Part shown: piece after piece, positions 8,409 to 17,122 of the stretch
How the letters are laid out: every line of letters starts with the position of its first letter
How positions within the stretch are numbered: the stretch's first letter is position 1
Assembly (NCBI RefSeq): GCF_020532645.1
Contig: NZ_JAJAUZ010000018.1
Location: 61,509-125,508 of the forward strand
Source of the DNA: Streptomyces bambusae
Lineage (GTDB): Bacteria; Actinomycetota; Actinomycetes; Streptomycetales; Streptomycetaceae
Direction of reading: 5' to 3'
DNA length: 64,000 bases
Program-made: the position numbers and the translations under genes
The notes under the pieces: generated by a model
Seen by the model: the letters and a program-made list of their open reading frames with translations, nothing else
Databases searched by the model: none
Told to the model about the DNA's origin: nothing

Positions 8409-9230
8409 ATGGCCGCCCGCACCCCCTCCCCCGCCCCCGGACGCCCCGTCGGCACGGTCACGCGCGGCACCACCAACCCGAACCGGCTGCGGCGGATGGA
8501 CCGGTGGATCGCCGATGCGCACGGGGCCGCGCTGCGGCGGGCGGTGGCGCCGGTCGCCGTGGACCTCGGGTACGGGGCCGCGCCCTGGACTGCGGTGGAA
8601 CTGCTGGGCAGGCTCCGCACGGCGGCCCCGCGGGTGCAGGTGGTCGGGATCGAGATCGAGCCCGCCCGGGTCGCCGCGGCCCGGCCGTACGAGCGCGAGG
8701 GGCTGTCGTTCCGGCACGGCGGCTTCGAGGTGCCGCTGGACGGCGGCGCCCGCCCCGCCCTGATCCGGGCCGCGAACGTGCTGCGCCAGTACGACGAGGA
8801 GCAGGTGGCCGCGGTGTGGGAGCGGCTGTGCCGGCGGCTGGCCCCGGACGGCCTGCTCGTCGAGGGGACCTGCGACGAGATCGGGCGGCGGCACGTGTGG
8901 GTCGCGCTGGGGCCCGAAGGGGCGCGCACCGTCACCTTCGCCACCCGGCTGGGCTCCCTGGAGCGCCCCTCGGACCTCGCGGAGCGGCTGCCGAAGGCAC
9001 TCATCCACCGCAACGTGCCCGGCGAGGCGGTGCACGCCTTCCTGCGGGACTTCGACCGGGCCTGGGCGGCGGCCGCCCCGTACGCCTCGCTCGGCGCCCG
9101 GCAGCGGTGGATCCGCACGGCCCGGTCGCTGGCCGCGGACTGGCCGCTGACGGACGGCCCGCGGCGGTGGCGGCAGGGCGAGCTGACGGTCCGCTGGGAC
9201 GCGCTGCGGCCGGGTGGACCGCGGGCGTAG
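8409..9230 (+). CDS. Class I SAM-dependent methyltransferase
   Basis: A 273-residue protein with a Rossmann SAM-binding signature: motif I is VAVDLGYGAAPWTAVEL (about 49-65) and the acidic strand end is VVGIEIEPARV. Mid-domain ALIRAANVLRQY and the RRLAPDGLLVEGTCDEIGR strand fit. Substrate unknown. The longer reading frame upstream runs through the tandem repeats, so the ATG at 8409 with its leaderless promoter is preferred. Confidence 0.85.
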   Translation: MAARTPSPAPGRPVGTVTRGTTNPNRLRRMDRWIADAHGAALRRAVAPVAVDLGYGAAPWTAVELLGRLRTAAPRVQVVGIEIEPARVAAARPYEREGLSFRHGGFEVPLDGGARPALIRAANVLRQYDEEQVAAVWERLCRRLAPDGLLVEGTCDEIGRRHVWVALGPEGARTVTFATRLGSLERPSDLAERLPKALIHRNVPGEAVHAFLRDFDRAWAAAAPYASLGARQRWIRTARSLAADWPLTDGPRRWRQGELTVRWDALRPGGPRA

Positions 9231-9402
9231 CGGAGCTGGTGCATCCGTACCGGTTGCGGGGCAGCCGAGTTGTCCACAAACCCCCCGGTCGGGGGTGTCG
9301 CAATCCGCCGAGTCGTGACACCATCCCGAAGGCGACAACAAGTTACTGACGGTAAATCAGCTGTGTCGCACGGGAAAAGCCGGGACTTTCGCTGGGGGGA
9401 CA

Positions 9403-10446
9403 GTGAACCGAAGGGGCGGGGCCGCCGCACTCACGCTGATCTGCGCCATGGCCGTGCTGGGCACCACCGGGGTCGCGCACGCCGCGCCGACCCGGCCCGA
9501 GCCGGGCCCCAACCCCGCCCTGGAGCAGGTCCGCAAGCAGATAGAAGACCTGTACCACCAGGCCGCGAAGGCCACCGACGAGTACAACCTCGCCGAGGAA
9601 GAGGCCAAGCGCCAGTCCGAGCAACTCGTCGCCCTCGCCAAGCAGATCGAGGCCGGGAAGCAGCGCATCGCGGACCTGAAGAACAAGGCGGGCGCGGCGG
9701 CCCGGGCCCAGTACCGCACCGGCGGGCTGCCGCCGGCCGCGCGCCTGGCGCTCAGCCCGACGCCCAACCAGTTCCTGAACGGCGCAGGGCTGCTGCGCCA
9801 GGGCGAGCGGGCCGCCAAGGGCATGCTGACGGACCTGGACCGCACCCAGGCCGACCTGAAGCAGTACGCGAAGGACGCCAGCGTCCACTGGAAGACCCTG
9901 GAGGCCACCCGGCTGAAGAAGGAGGCCGCCCAGAAGCAGATCAACGACAAGATCAAGGCGGCCGAGCAGCTGGAGAACCGCCTGGAGGCCGAGGAGAAGG
10001 CCCGCCTGCTCCAACTGGAGCGCGAGGCCCAGTACAAGGCGCAGAACGACTGGCTCAAGACGGGCGCCCTCAAGGACGTCAGCGGCAAGGCGACCGAGGC
10101 CGGCAAGCGGGCCGTGCAGTACGCCACCGCGCAGATCGGCAAACCGTACGTGTGGGGTGCCGAGGGCCCGGACTCGTTCGACTGCTCCGGCCTCACCTCG
10201 CAGGCCTGGCTGGCCGGCGGGCGGCAGATCCCGCGCACCTCGCAGGAGCAGCTGCGCCGGCTGCCGCGGGTGGCCGTGAAGGACATGCGGCCCGGCGACC
10301 TGATCATCTACTTCAACGACGCGAGCCACGTCGCCATGTACATAGGGGACGGCGCGATGGTGCACGCGCCGCGGCCGGGGCGGAACGTGACGATCGCGGG
10401 CGCGGGCTCCATGCCGATCCTGGCGGTGGTCCGGCCGGACGCGTAG
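9403..10446 (+). CDS. Secreted NlpC/P60 peptidoglycan endopeptidase
   Basis: Secreted cell-wall hydrolase of 347 residues. A signal peptide (about 1-27, ending VAHA) is followed by a long charged coiled coil (about 40-215) and an NlpC/P60 domain (about 228-345). The catalytic cysteine is in DSFDCSGL, the histidine in ASHVAMYIG, and the third polar residue is the His of VHAPRPGRN. The coiled coil resembles RipA-type hydrolases, where it restrains activity. The GTG start has a GGGGGGA ribosome-binding site. The 172-bp upstream gap shows no convincing c-di-AMP riboswitch. Confidence 0.93.
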   Translation: MNRRGGAAALTLICAMAVLGTTGVAHAAPTRPEPGPNPALEQVRKQIEDLYHQAAKATDEYNLAEEEAKRQSEQLVALAKQIEAGKQRIADLKNKAGAAARAQYRTGGLPPAARLALSPTPNQFLNGAGLLRQGERAAKGMLTDLDRTQADLKQYAKDASVHWKTLEATRLKKEAAQKQINDKIKAAEQLENRLEAEEKARLLQLEREAQYKAQNDWLKTGALKDVSGKATEAGKRAVQYATAQIGKPYVWGAEGPDSFDCSGLTSQAWLAGGRQIPRTSQEQLRRLPRVAVKDMRPGDLIIYFNDASHVAMYIGDGAMVHAPRPGRNVTIAGAGSMPILAVVRPDA

Positions 10447-10689
10447 GGCGTCGCGAGGGCAGGGCGCGCGGCCGGGGAGGTTCCGTACCGCGGGCCGGAC
10501 CGGTAGGGCCGTCCGGCGTGATGTTCGTCATTCCGGTGTGCGGCCTTTCCCCCGGGATTTCGGCATATGCCGGGGGCCAGGGACACCGCGGCATTCCGAT
10601 GTGGCGGCTCGTACCGCTATGGTCCCGGACTGGCGGGGTGCCGTTCCGGGCGCCGCCGCACCCTCGGGGGGAGGGAAGGAACCCAGACG

Positions 10690-11997
10690 ATGCCCGTACC
10701 CGTACCGCGGCAGAGGGACGTCCCGGCCGCGGAGAGCGGTCAGGCCGGTCTGCCCCCGCACCTGCCCCAGCAGTCGCTGACCCTGCTCGTGATCGAGGAC
10801 GATCCGGCGGGCGGCCTCACCGTCCCCGAAATGCTCGACGGCGAGGGCAACCGCATCCGGATCCGCACCGCGCGCAACCTCACCGAAGCGGCCCGGCTGC
10901 TCACCCCGGACGTCCACTGCATCCTGCTCGACCTGTCGCTGTCCGGTGGGCAGCGGACCACCGCCGGCGCACCGGCCGCGGGCCCGGCCGCGCCCGCCGA
11001 GCCGCCCGTCGACGAGCTGGCCACCCTGCGCCGGGTCCTCCAGCTGGCCCCCGGCCACGCCGTGCTGGTCCTCACCTCCGAGGCCGACTCCGAGCGCGCC
11101 GCCGAGGCGGTCCGCGTCGGCGCCCAGGACTACCTGTCCCGGGACGAGCTGGACGGCCGGCTGCTCAGCCGCGCCATCCGGTACGCGGTGGAGCGCAAGC
11201 GCGCCGACATCGCCCAGTACAAGCTTGCAGAATCGAAACTGCGCGCCCAGGAGAACGCCCGCCTGGAACGCGGCCTGCTGCCCACCCCGCTGCTGGAGGG
11301 CTCGAACCTGCGGTTCGCCGCCCGCTACCGGCCCGGCCGCAGCCGCGCCCTGCTCGGCGGCGACTTCTACGACGCGGTCCGCACCCCCGACGGCACCGTC
11401 CACGCGATGATCGGCGACGTCTGCGGCCACGGCCCCGACGAGGCGGCCCTCGGCGTGGAGCTGCGCATCGCCTGGCGGGCGCTGACCCTGGCCGGGCTGT
11501 GCGGGGACGAGCTGCTCGCCACCCTCCAGGAGGTCCTGGAGGTGGAGCGGCCGCACGAGGAGATCTTCGCGACGCTCTGCACGGTGGACATCGCCCCCGA
11601 CGGCCGCCGCGCCGGGCTCTGCCTGGCCGGTCACCCGGCGCCGCTGATCGCCCGCCCGGGCCAAGCCGCACAGCTGCTGCCGTACGAGAACAGCGGGCCG
11701 GCCCTCGGACTGCTGCCGGGGGCGCGCTGGCCTCGCCGGCAGGTGGAGCTGGGCGGCACCTGGAGCCTGATGCTCTACACCGACGGCCTGATCGAGGGCC
11801 GGATCGGGAACGGCCGGGAGCGGCTGGGCCAGGACGGCATGGTCGAGATGATCAACCGGCACCTGGAGCAGTCGCTGACCGGCGAAGCACTGCTGGAGGC
11901 CGCCGTGACGGAGGCCCGCCGCCTCAACGGGGGCGAGCTGACCGACGACGTGGCCGTGGTCCTGCTGGACCGCACGGCGGGCGCCCGCCGGCGCTGA
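10690..11997 (+). CDS. Response-regulator-like PP2C (SpoIIE-type) phosphatase
   Basis: A 435-residue protein pairing an N-terminal receiver-like domain (LLVIEDDPAG, about 30-175, with D at CILLDLS) with a C-terminal PP2C/SpoIIE serine phosphatase domain (about 205-430). Metal-binding motifs are GGDFYDAV, IGDVCGHGPDEA and ELTDDVAVVLL. A short linker helix joins them. Such RsbU/RsbP-like proteins dephosphorylate anti-sigma antagonists. Nothing nearby identifies its target. A Pro/Ala-rich insertion sits inside the receiver domain. The ATG follows a GGGAGGGAAGGAA ribosome-binding site. Confidence 0.92.
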   Translation: MPVPVPRQRDVPAAESGQAGLPPHLPQQSLTLLVIEDDPAGGLTVPEMLDGEGNRIRIRTARNLTEAARLLTPDVHCILLDLSLSGGQRTTAGAPAAGPAAPAEPPVDELATLRRVLQLAPGHAVLVLTSEADSERAAEAVRVGAQDYLSRDELDGRLLSRAIRYAVERKRADIAQYKLAESKLRAQENARLERGLLPTPLLEGSNLRFAARYRPGRSRALLGGDFYDAVRTPDGTVHAMIGDVCGHGPDEAALGVELRIAWRALTLAGLCGDELLATLQEVLEVERPHEEIFATLCTVDIAPDGRRAGLCLAGHPAPLIARPGQAAQLLPYENSGPALGLLPGARWPRRQVELGGTWSLMLYTDGLIEGRIGNGRERLGQDGMVEMINRHLEQSLTGEALLEAAVTEARRLNGGELTDDVAVVLLDRTAGARRR

Positions 11998-12091
11998 GTC
12001 CGGGCGGGCGCGGGAAGTCGGGGCGGGCGCGGGAAGTCCGGGCGGGCGCGGGAAGTCCGGGCGGGCGCGGGAAGTCCGGGCCGGCGCGGGA
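11998..12091 (+). repeat. 19-bp tandem repeat, five copies
   Basis: Unit GTCCGGGCGGGCGCGGGAA is repeated five times with one or two changes, directly after the PP2C stop. It lies between convergent genes and has no coding role. Confidence 0.9.
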
Positions 12092-12126
12092 GTCGGGCGG
12101 GGTGGGTGCCCTGCGGACCGACCGGC

Positions 12127-12468
12127 TCAGCGGCCGCCGTTGTAGGGCCCGTACGGGCCGTCGCTGCTGCTGCCGCCGCGCCGCTTCGGGCCGCCGCCGG
12201 AGACCTGGCGCAGGGCCGGGCGCACGTCGACGAAGAAGACGATGGTCGCGATCAGACCGGCGATCTGCAGGAACAGCATCCCGAGGAACATGTCCACCAG
12301 GACCGTGATGCCCAGCAGGATCAGCCAGAACGGCTTGGTCTGCTTGTCCGCCGCCCGGAACGCGTCCTCGCGGGAGGTGGCGGCCATGACCAGGGCGATG
12401 ACGGCGGGCACGAGCGTGCCGAAGTACAGCAGCGTCGCGAGGAGAGAGTCGAACTTCTGCATCAACAT
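12127..12468 (-). CDS. DUF2516-family membrane protein
   Basis: A 113-residue protein with three hydrophobic segments (about 8-30, 43-66 and 68-84) and a charged Gly/Arg/Ser tail. Fits the actinobacterial DUF2516 family, function unknown. The start could be the ATG at 12468 or the ATG two codons later. Upstream in the same direction is the xre-HBHA operon, 160 bp away. Confidence 0.75.
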   Translation of the reverse strand: MLMQKFDSLLATLLYFGTLVPAVIALVMAATSREDAFRAADKQTKPFWLILLGITVLVDMFLGMLFLQIAGLIATIVFFVDVRPALRQVSGGGPKRRGGSSSDGPYGPYNGGR

Positions 12469-12629
12469 CCCGGCACCAGCTTCTTCGTGTCCGTCGTCTT
12501 CGCCATCGGGGCGGGGGCCCCGCGGGCCCTCCGGGCCGCAGTGCGGCCCAGCGGCCAAGTTACCCGCTGCAGGGCCAACGAACCGGACCCCCGCCGGGTG
12601 CCCGGTCCGCCGGCCCGCATCTCAGCCGG

Positions 12630-13235
12630 TCAGCCCTGCTCGGCGGCAGCGGAGCCGTCGCCCGCGGCCGCCGGCGCGGCGTCCTTCTTGGCGGCCGCCT
12701 TGCGCGGGGCGGCCTTGCGGGCGGGCTTCGCCTCCGCGGCCGCCGGCTCGGCGGCCTGCGTCTGCGCACCGGCCGGCCCGCTCTTCGGCTCGTCCCCGCC
12801 GTCGACCGCCACGGCGACCTCGACGATCTCCTCGGCGACCTCGCCGCGCCACTGCTTCACGGCCTGCTCGCCGTGCTCGGCGACCCGGTCGTAGGCCTCC
12901 TTGGCCCGGACGGCGTACTCGGCGGCCACGCCGACGCTGCGCAGCGCGAGGTCCTGGGCCTGCTCGCCGAGCTTCTTCAGGTCGGTGTCGAACGTGCCGA
13001 GCACCTCGGAGACCTTGGCGGTCACCACGGCCTGCGCCTCGCGGGCCTTGTCCTGCACGACCTTGGGGTCGGTGTTGCGCACGGCGTCGATGCGCGCGGG
13101 GGCCTCGGCGCGCAGCTGGTCGATCAGTGCGGGCACCTTCCTGGCCTGCTGGAGCGCGAGGTCGGCGGAGCCGGCGGCGAAGTAGAGGGGCGTGGGGTCG
13201 GCGAGGGTCTTGCGCAGGTCATCGGTGATGGCCAT
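12630..13235 (-). CDS. Heparin-binding hemagglutinin-like protein
   Basis: A 201-residue protein. A long helical N-terminal part (about 5-140) with many Ala/Glu/Lys heptads is followed by a Lys/Ala/Pro-rich tail (KPARKAAPRKAAAKKD), the layout of mycobacterial HbhA. No signal peptide. In mycobacteria HbhA is a surface adhesin and membrane-organising protein; here the role is unknown. A GGGAGGA ribosome-binding site precedes the ATG. It lies 23 bp after the Xre gene and very likely shares its promoter. Confidence 0.85.
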   Translation of the reverse strand: MAITDDLRKTLADPTPLYFAAGSADLALQQARKVPALIDQLRAEAPARIDAVRNTDPKVVQDKAREAQAVVTAKVSEVLGTFDTDLKKLGEQAQDLALRSVGVAAEYAVRAKEAYDRVAEHGEQAVKQWRGEVAEEIVEVAVAVDGGDEPKSGPAGAQTQAAEPAAAEAKPARKAAPRKAAAKKDAAPAAAGDGSAAAEQG

Positions 13236-13258
13236 GACTGGTCCTCCCGGATCGCAGT

Positions 13259-13693
13259 TCAGTTCGTGGTCGTGGTGGGATCGGTGCCGTTGCCTCGGGC
13301 CGGGTCACTGCCCCGGGCGGTGCCGTCGCCGTCGTCGGTCATCGCCTCGAAGGCGTTCTCCTTGCGGAACGACTCGTAGATCTGCAGCAGCACCTGCTTC
13401 TGCCGCTCGTTGATCGAGGGGTCCGCGAGTATCGCGGCCCGCGTCTCGACCTCGTCCGGCTCGCGCTCGTCGAGCATTCCGGCGCGCACGTACAGGGTCT
13501 CCGCGGAGATCCGCAGCGCCTTGGCGAGCTGCTGGAGGATGTCCGCGCTGGGCTTGCGCAGCCCGCGCTCGATCTGGCTCAGGTACGGGTTCGAGACCCC
13601 TGCCGCATCAGCCAGCTGCCGCAGCGAAAGCTGCGCCTGCCGCCGCTGATCCCGCAGGTACTCACCGAGATTCCCGACATTGAGCGTCCCCAT
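13259..13693 (-). CDS. Xre-family DNA-binding regulator
   Basis: A 144-residue regulator. The N-terminal helix-turn-helix (about 6-66) reads LREYL-type helix 1, then LRQLADAAGVSNPYLSQIER, a classic Cro/CI core. The C-terminal part (about 75-120) is helical and acidic, ending in a low-complexity Thr tail. The start at 13693 has a GGGAGGA site. A 26-bp near-perfect palindrome begins 27 bp upstream, the expected place for an autoregulatory operator. It heads an operon with the HBHA-like gene. Confidence 0.92.
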   Translation of the reverse strand: MGTLNVGNLGEYLRDQRRQAQLSLRQLADAAGVSNPYLSQIERGLRKPSADILQQLAKALRISAETLYVRAGMLDEREPDEVETRAAILADPSINERQKQVLLQIYESFRKENAFEAMTDDGDGTARGSDPARGNGTDPTTTTN

Positions 13694-13719
13694 GGGCCGA
13701 TCCTCCCCCACCCTGCTAA

Positions 13720-13745
13720 CTTTTGCAAGCAGTTGCTAGCAAAAG
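13720..13745. promoter_or_regulatory. 26-bp palindromic operator before the Xre gene
   Basis: The two 12-nt arms, CTTTTGCAAGCA and TGCTAGCAAAAG, pair at 11 of 12 positions around a GT centre. It is an AT-rich island in GC-rich DNA. The position suggests it overlaps the xre-HBHA promoter; the adjacent methyltransferase gene points away from it. Confidence 0.7.
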
Positions 13746-13754
13746 CATGTCGCC

Positions 13755-14537
13755 TCACCGGGCGGGCAGCGTACCGATCACCACGTGGGCCTCGTACTCC
13801 TCCGACGCCGAGTGCCGCGCCGTCAGGCCGGCCGCACGGATCGCGGCGGCGGTGCGGTCGGCCTGGTGGGCGCCCGTCTCGATCAGGAGGCGGCCGCCGG
13901 GGGCCAGCCAGCCGGGGGCGGCGGCCGCCACCCGGCGGTGGACGGCCGCGCCGTCGGGGCCGCCGTCCAGGGCCCGCAGGGGTTCGTGGTCACGGGCCTC
14001 CGGGGGCAGCAGCCCGATCTCGCCCGTGGGGACGTACGGGGCGTTGACCACCAGGACGTCCACCCGGCCGCGCAGGACCGCCGGCAGCGGGTCGTAGAGG
14101 TCGCCCTCGTGGACGCGGCCGCCGGCCGCCGCGACGTTCCGCCGGGCGTAGCGGACCGCGGCCGGCTCGATGTCCGCCGCGTGCAGCTCCACCCCCGGGA
14201 CGGCCGCGGCCACCGCCGCACCCACCGCACCGGCCCCGCAGCACAGGTCCAGCACCACCGACCCGGGCCGGGCCAGCCGCGCCGCCTCCCCCGCCAGGAA
14301 CTCGCTGCGCCGCCGCGGTACGAACACCCCCGGGCCGACCGCGATCCGCAGCCCGCAGAACCCGGCCCAGCCCACCACGTGCTCCAGCGGCCGCCCCGCG
14401 GCCCGCTGCGCCACCAGCGCGTCGAGCTCGGCGGGCCCGGCCGCGGCTCCGGCCAGCAGTTCCGCCTCCTCCTCCGCGAACACGCAGCCGGCCGCCCGCA
14501 GCGCCACCACCACCGGGCCCAGATCAAGATTTGTCAC
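13755..14537 (-). CDS. PrmC-related protein-glutamine methyltransferase homologue
   Basis: A 260-residue SAM methyltransferase of the HemK/PrmC superfamily. A helical N-terminal domain (about 1-60) is followed by a PRRRSEFL segment and motif I VLDLCCGAGAVGAAV. The catalytic motif reads VVNAPYVPTGEI, with Ala where PrmC has NPPY. This fits an actinobacterial PrmC-related family of unknown substrate rather than the release-factor enzyme itself. GTG start at 14537. Confidence 0.85.
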   Translation of the reverse strand: MTNLDLGPVVVALRAAGCVFAEEEAELLAGAAAGPAELDALVAQRAAGRPLEHVVGWAGFCGLRIAVGPGVFVPRRRSEFLAGEAARLARPGSVVLDLCCGAGAVGAAVAAAVPGVELHAADIEPAAVRYARRNVAAAGGRVHEGDLYDPLPAVLRGRVDVLVVNAPYVPTGEIGLLPPEARDHEPLRALDGGPDGAAVHRRVAAAAPGWLAPGGRLLIETGAHQADRTAAAIRAAGLTARHSASEEYEAHVVIGTLPAR

Positions 14538-14552
14538 GGAACGTCACCCTAC

Positions 14553-15866
14553 TCAGAACAGGTCCGGGCACCACGGCCGCACGGCGGTCCGGAACAGCGA
14601 CTCCGCTCGCGCCACCGCCCCCGGCACCTCCTCCGTCAGCCGCCCCAGCGCCGCCAGCCGCACCGCCGACACATCACCGAGGTACAGCGCGCCCAGCTCG
14701 GCCACGCCCAGCCGCAGCTCCGCCGGCTCCGACCCGGCCGGCCGGCACTCCGCCCGGCCGTCCGCGCCGGCCACGAGCCGGAACCGGCCCCCGGCGAGCC
14801 CGCCTTGGTCCTCGACCTCCAGCACGAGCGCGCCGGGAGCCTCGTACGTCCGGGCCTCCAGGGCGCGTACGACGTCCAGGACGCGCACCCACAGCCAGTC
14901 GGCCTGCGTGCGGACCGCGGCGGCCCGCGGGTTGGGGAACAGGTCCGGGACCAGCGCGTCGGGCGCCCGGTAGCCGGTGCGGACGGAGCGCACCCAGTCG
15001 ACCGAGCACAGGAAGTGCCACAGCGCCCGCTCGGCGGCCGGGGTGGCGGCGATCAGGTCCTTGACGGTGAGGGTGTTCGACGGGGTCTTCGCGTCGGTCC
15101 ACCGGTCGTCGGCGGTGTAGACGGCGTACCCCTCCGGCTCGCCGGCGGGCGAGCGGTAGAGCACGGAGAACGGCTCGGTCCACGGCCGGCCGGGGTCCGG
15201 GTCCAGACCGGTGGACCTGTCCCACCAGTGCGCGGGGCGGTCGATGACGCCGGGCAGCCGGGCCCGCAGCCGCTCGTGCACCACCGGCCCGGCCGCCCGG
15301 ATCCGCTCGGCGTCCACCACGTCGATCCGGCCGCCGCAGGCCGGGCGGCCGGTGCGGCGCGGGTCGAGGCCGGTGCGGGCGACGTCGATCTCCCACTCGG
15401 TGAGCGAGGTCGCGGGGCCGAAGCCGTACCGCCCGTAGATCGGGTACTCGGCGGCCACCAGGGTGGCCAGCACCTCGCCGCGCCGCCGGGCGGCCCCCAG
15501 GTCGGCGGCCATCATCCGGCCGAGGAGCCCGCGGCGGCGGTGCGTGGGCAGCACGGTGACCCGGGAGACGGCGGTCGCGGTGACGGCGGCGCCGCCGGGC
15601 ACGGTCACCTGCTGCGCGAAGGACCGGAAGGTGGCCACGCAGCGGCCGGTGTCCGGGTCGAACGCGCCCTGCACCCGGGTCAGGTCGGTGGATTTCAGGC
15701 GGTACGCCGCTTCCTCGTCCGTGACGGCCGGCGGGCTGAGGAAGCCGATGCTGGAGGCGGCCAGCCAGTCCTTGAACTCCGGCTCGCCGACCGGGCGGAC
15801 GTCGACGGGCGGCGCCGGAGGGGGCGTGGGGGCGGCGGACGGCGTGGCGGAGTCGGCAGCGCTCAT
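14553..15866 (-). CDS. Eis-like GNAT N-acetyltransferase
   Basis: A 437-residue protein with the Eis layout: N-terminal GNAT domain (about 20-160) with the acetyl-CoA loop [15 protein letters not shown], a second GNAT-like domain (about 170-310) and a C-terminal sterol-carrier-like domain (about 320-437) ending in Phe. Eis proteins acetylate amines, including aminoglycosides. [13 protein letters not shown] is a typical Eis strand. A GTG 9 bp upstream is an alternative start; neither has a good ribosome-binding site. Confidence 0.85.
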   Translation of the reverse strand: MSAADSATPSAAPTPPPAPPVDVRPVGEPEFKDWLAASSIGFLSPPAVTDEEAAYRLKSTDLTRVQGAFDPDTGRCVATFRSFAQQVTVPGGAAVTATAVSRVTVLPTHRRRGLLGRMMAADLGAARRRGEVLATLVAAEYPIYGRYGFGPATSLTEWEIDVARTGLDPRRTGRPACGGRIDVVDAERIRAAGPVVHERLRARLPGVIDRPAHWWDRSTGLDPDPGRPWTEPFSVLYRSPAGEPEGYAVYTADDRWTDAKTPSNTLTVKDLIAATPAAERALWHFLCSVDWVRSVRTGYRAPDALVPDLFPNPRAAAVRTQADWLWVRVLDVVRALEARTYEAPGALVLEVEDQGGLAGGRFRLVAGADGRAECRPAGSEPAELRLGVAELGALYLGDVSAVRLAALGRLTEEVPGAVARAESLFRTAVRPWCPDLF

Positions 15867-15962
15867 TCGGCTCACGCTACGGCGGGCGCCCGCGCGGCGT
15901 CACGCGGTTTTCCCCGGTGTCGCGGGGGTGCCGGGGGCCGCCCCGCCGCCCCCGCCCCGGTC

Positions 15963-16544
15963 TCACGCGAGCAGGTCGTCGACCTGCGCCTCGCCCTCGC
16001 GGTACCGGCGGGTGATCTCCGCGCTGCACTCGTCGGTGGTGTGCTGGAGCTGCTGGCGGCGCCGCGAGACCTGGTTCTCGTAGCGGACCAGCCGGGCCAT
16101 CGCCGCATGCAGCTCGTCGTCCGTACGGGCGTCCAGGTCGGACAGCTCCACGTCGGAGAGCATCTCGGCGGCCAGCAGCCGGTACTCCTCGCCGTGCGGG
16201 GTGCCGAGGGTGACGTGCCGTGCGGAGGCGCTGCGGCTGGACGGGGCGTCCGCGAGGATCTCCGAGAGCCGGTCGACGACCGGCGTCTCCGGGTCGGTCC
16301 GCCGGGCCACCTCGGCGCGCAGGATGTCGATGCGGCCCTGGAGGAGCCGCCGTACGTAGCTCAGGTCGGCCTCGTCGCGCTGGGCCTCGCGGCGCAGGGT
16401 GCGCAGCTCCGGCAGCCGCAGGCCGCCGAGCCCGGGGGCGTCGTCCGGGAGCCGGGCGGGGGTGCGCTGGAGCGGGGGCCGGCGGGCCGGCGGGACGTCC
16501 ACGGCGGCCGGCCCGTGGGGCTGCCCGGCACCAGAGTTGTTCAT
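15963..16544 (-). CDS. rsiG: RsiG, c-di-GMP-dependent anti-sigma factor for WhiG
   Basis: A 193-residue helical protein carrying two copies of the RsiG c-di-GMP signature E(X3)S(X2)R(X3)Q(X3)D. Copy 1 uses E58, S62, R65, Q69, D73; copy 2 uses E156, S160, R163, Q167, D171. In Streptomyces the two helices form an antiparallel coiled coil that binds a c-di-GMP dimer and sequesters WhiG, blocking late sporulation. The disordered first 40 residues are Pro-rich. ATG at 16544 preceded by GAGGGGAC. Divergent from dtd. Confidence 0.93.
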   Translation of the reverse strand: MNNSGAGQPHGPAAVDVPPARRPPLQRTPARLPDDAPGLGGLRLPELRTLRREAQRDEADLSYVRRLLQGRIDILRAEVARRTDPETPVVDRLSEILADAPSSRSASARHVTLGTPHGEEYRLLAAEMLSDVELSDLDARTDDELHAAMARLVRYENQVSRRRQQLQHTTDECSAEITRRYREGEAQVDDLLA

Positions 16545-16668
16545 ACGAATCCGTCCCCTCGACGTGCGGCACACCGCTTGCGTGCATCGTGCCACTCTCC
16601 GTGCCGCCGGTGCAGGTGCACGCCACCCGATCGGCCCCGGACGGGTGCACGCCTGCTACACAAGGGGT

Positions 16669-17094
16669 ATGCGAGCAGTGGTTCAGCGTGTGGACGGGGC
16701 GGCCGTGACGGTCGCCGGAGAGACCGTCGGCGAGATCGTCGGCGAGGGCCTGTGCGTGCTGGTCGGGGTGACGCACGACGACACCCCGGAGAAGGCGGCG
16801 CAGCTGGCCCGGAAGCTGTGGTCGGTGCGGATCCTGGACGGCGAGAAGTCGTGCAGCGACGTGAACGCGCCGCTGCTGGTCATCTCCCAGTTCACCCTCT
16901 ACGGCGACGCCCGCAAGGGCCGCCGCCCCACGTGGAACGCGGCGGCCCCGGGCCCGGTCGCGGAGCCGCTGGTCGACGAGGTGGTCGCGCAGCTGCGGGC
17001 GCTGGGGGCGACGGTGCAGACGGGCCGGTTCGGCGCGGACATGCGGGTCTCGCTGACGAACCACGGCCCGTTCACCGTGCTCGTGGAGGTCTGA
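16669..17094 (+). CDS. dtd: D-aminoacyl-tRNA deacylase
   Basis: A 141-residue enzyme that hydrolyses D-aminoacyl-tRNAs (and Gly-tRNA-Ala), a proofreading step. It begins [13 protein letters not shown] as in the family. The active-site motifs are ISQFTLYGD and the cross-subunit NHGPFT near the C-terminus. Length is standard. Preceded by an AAGGGG site. Convergent with ygfZ. Confidence 0.96.
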   Translation: MRAVVQRVDGAAVTVAGETVGEIVGEGLCVLVGVTHDDTPEKAAQLARKLWSVRILDGEKSCSDVNAPLLVISQFTLYGDARKGRRPTWNAAAPGPVAEPLVDEVVAQLRALGATVQTGRFGADMRVSLTNHGPFTVLVEV

Positions 17095-17122
17095 CGCCCC
17101 GTCCGGGACGCCGCGGCCGGTT

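Noticed and set aside
9231..9402. Possible c-di-AMP (ydaO-type) riboswitch before the NlpC/P60 gene
   Set aside because: Such switches often precede streptomycete wall hydrolases, but the conserved blocks of the consensus could not be found here.
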